NCBI GenBank assembly: GCA_031376885.1
Contig: JANMEL010000291.1
Span: 1-7,509 of the forward strand
Length of the DNA: 7,509 bases
Origin: Chamaesiphon sp031376885
GTDB lineage: Bacteria; Cyanobacteriota; Cyanobacteriia; Cyanobacteriales; Chamaesiphonaceae
Direction of reading: 5' to 3'
Position 1 is the stretch's first letter, and the number at the start of each line of letters is the position of its first letter. The translations under genes and the position numbers were made by a program. Below the pieces are notes generated by a model that ran no database searches, was not told the DNA's origin, and worked only from the letters and a program-made list of their open reading frames with translations. This document shows, piece after piece, positions 6,135 to 7,509 of this stretch.

Positions 6135-7509
6135 TTATCTCCACAAACGACTTAGCCAGCTACCTTGCTTGGCATTTTTCCGCTGATATTTGTACCATTC
6201 ATCGATCGTCAGATCGATCAGTTCGGTGTAGCTTGGGGATAGGCTAGGAAAGGTTTTAAGGTCGGGAATTGTGAGGTCGTGTTGAATGGCTAAAGCGAGA
6301 ATTTGAATCAATTCTGGGGCATTTTGACCGACGATCGCCGCACCGAGGATTTGACCTTTCTGAGTCACGACGATCTGACACAAACCAGTAGTGGTATTAT
6401 TTAAAACTGCTTGAGGACAATTTTTGAAATACTGTTCGAGGATAATAATATCTTTCCGTTTGCTGTCGATCGCCGCATCAATTTTCATCCCCACTCGTGC
6501 TAGCGGAGGATCTGTATAAACAGCCCAGGGAAAGCCATTATATTTGTGATAATCAATCTTGGTTTTGCGCCGAGATAGAGCATTATGAACGGCGATTTTG
6601 GCTTCCGATTTAGTTAACCCCTCACTCCGATAACCGCCCAAAACATTTCCACAGACACTACCGCAAGCATAAATTTTGGGATTGGATGTTTGGAGTCGTC
6701 GATCGATTGCAATACCATGCCGATCGTACGTCACATTTACATCCTTGAGATTGAAAGGTTCGATGAATGGGCGTTCGGGTAGAGCGATAAAAATCTCATC
6801 AACAGGAATTGATTCTGAGTCTAGCGTAACTAATTTGGAGTCGATATCTTCGCTCACACCCGTGACAATACTAGCCAAATATATCCGCACTCCATCGGCT
6901 TCTAATTGAGCTTGAATATAGTTCGCAAATCTTCGATCTTCCTGAGGCAAAATCTGTTCTGTCTCGATAATTAGGCTGACTTGACATCCCAATCTAGCGA
7001 GAACCTGCGCCAATTCTACCCCAATACTTTCAGCCCCAATAATCGCCCAACGTGACGGAATGGGAGCATCAACTAAGGTAATTAATCGATCGACTGTCAG
7101 ATAACTTATTTCTTCCAAACCTGGAATCTTGGGAGCCGCCGGAATCGATCCCGTGGCGATGAGATAAGTCTTTGCGCGGATCGATCTTTCGTCGATCCTA
7201 AATTCCAATTGGGGGCGGCGATAAAATTTTCCCATCCCGACGATCGGATCGATACCCATCGCCGCTAACAAAGCCGGATGATGCTGTTGCTCTAGTCGAT
7301 CGATCGCCCCCTTTGCATACTTCCAGGGGTAGCTAGCAGGGGCACCAAGCCTTGTGAAATTGCCTCGACTACTCTTGGCGATCGCCGCCATTGCTTGGGG
7401 GTACAAATCCCAATCTGAACTGATTCGTTCGATCGCCAAATCGGGCAAAATCAGCGCAACTCGCGCCCCTAAATTCAAGGCTTCGATCGCTGCTGTACGC
7501 GCAGCAGTA
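6135..7509 (-). CDS. FAD-dependent pyridine-nucleotide oxidoreductase-like protein without disulfide active site (5' end cut by window)
   Basis: The frame is open to the right edge; 457 residues are visible. The first ones, T-A-A-R-T-A-A-I-E-A-L-N-L-G-A-R-V-A-L-I, are the end of an N-terminal FAD-binding Rossmann unit, so the true start and the GxGxxG lie just outside. Counting from the Leu codon TTG at 7478-7476 as residue 1, visible parts are an ATG motif LIATGS (106-111), a second nucleotide-binding unit IIGAESIGVELAQ (146-158), a second FAD contact IYACGSVCG (269-277), and a dimerisation domain beginning near TDPPLARVG (322-330). This is the architecture of dihydrolipoamide dehydrogenase and mercuric reductase. 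However, no Cys occurs before residue 165, so the CxxxxC is absent. The C-terminal His-Glu pair is replaced by Phe410 and Pro415, and Ser274 stands where Asp usually binds FAD. It is therefore not a typical dithiol reductase; its substrate is unknown. The methyltransferase gene follows by 3 bp. Confidence 0.85.
   Translation of the reverse strand, partial: TAARTAAIEALNLGARVALILPDLAIERISSDWDLYPQAMAAIAKSSRGNFTRLGAPASYPWKYAKGAIDRLEQQHHPALLAAMGIDPIVGMGKFYRRPQLEFRIDERSIRAKTYLIATGSIPAAPKIPGLEEISYLTVDRLITLVDAPIPSRWAIIGAESIGVELAQVLARLGCQVSLIIETEQILPQEDRRFANYIQAQLEADGVRIYLASIVTGVSEDIDSKLVTLDSESIPVDEIFIALPERPFIEPFNLKDVNVTYDRHGIAIDRRLQTSNPKIYACGSVCGNVLGGYRSEGLTKSEAKIAVHNALSRRKTKIDYHKYNGFPWAVYTDPPLARVGMKIDAAIDSKRKDIIILEQYFKNCPQAVLNNTTTGLCQIVVTQKGQILGAAIVGQNAPELIQILALAIQHDLTIPDLKTFPSLSPSYTELIDLTIDEWYKYQRKNAKQGSWLSRLWR
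6139..6142 (-). promoter_or_regulatory. Shine-Dalgarno of the methyltransferase gene
   Basis: GGAG (minus strand) lies 7 nt before the ATG at 6131 and 13 nt before the next in-frame ATG, so it favours the first. It sits within the last two codons of the oxidoreductase gene, which supports translational coupling of the pair. Confidence 0.6.

Noticed and set aside
7476..7478. TTG as the true start of the oxidoreductase
   Set aside because: The frame stays open to the window edge, and the upstream residues continue the helix of the FAD-binding Rossmann unit, so the gene is truncated by the window.
1..7509. CRISPR array, transposase, tRNA or prophage genes
   Set aside because: No regularly spaced direct repeats, transposase or phage-like frames, or tRNA cloverleaf were seen on either strand.

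Overview
The window looks like cyanobacterial chromosome. Five exact copies of the HIP1 palindrome GCGATCGC occur (130-137, 1422-1429, 2887-2894, 3019-3026, 7378-7385), together with very many CGATCG and GATCGATC tracts. The base composition is moderate, and short interspersed repeats of the kind common in cyanobacterial genomes are present. The proteins also read as cyanobacterial: a GatA starting I-R-E-L-H and a zinc-ribbon protein with a QQKWWYE core. The genus cannot be fixed from this evidence.

Layout. (1) 1-1440, plus strand: gatA, subunit A of the tRNA-dependent amidotransferase, missing only a few N-terminal codons at the window edge. (2) 1441-1579: a spacer with a nested-hairpin repeat. 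(3) 1580-2002, plus strand: a small zinc-ribbon protein. Everything from 2077 to the right edge is on the minus strand and converges on it. (4) 7509-6135: a FAD-dependent pyridine-nucleotide-type oxidoreductase, 5'-truncated by the window, followed after 3 bp by (5) a class I SAM-dependent methyltransferase, 6131-5424. (6) A spacer with a GC-rich hairpin repeat. (7) 5228-4579: a FitA/FitB-like (VapBC-class) toxin-antitoxin pair with a palindrome-rich promoter. (8) 4450-2077: a tightly packed three-gene operon of ABC ATPase, ABC-2 type permease and DNA-3-methyladenine glycosylase, with ATGA overlaps at both junctions.

How the genes fit together. The ABC ATPase and permease should form an exporter of the poorly characterised COG4586/COG4587 type. 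The second permease usually found with this type is not next to them; the gene in that place is a base-excision-repair glycosylase. The oxidoreductase and methyltransferase form a second probable operon, with the methyltransferase ribosome binding site lying in the last codons of the oxidoreductase. The most unusual protein is the oxidoreductase. It keeps the fold of the dihydrolipoamide dehydrogenase/mercuric reductase family but lacks the redox-active CxxxxC and the catalytic His-Glu pair, and has Ser where a FAD-binding Asp is normally found. I see no clear new multi-gene system such as a defence island, CRISPR array or mobile element. No tRNA or rRNA gene was recognised.
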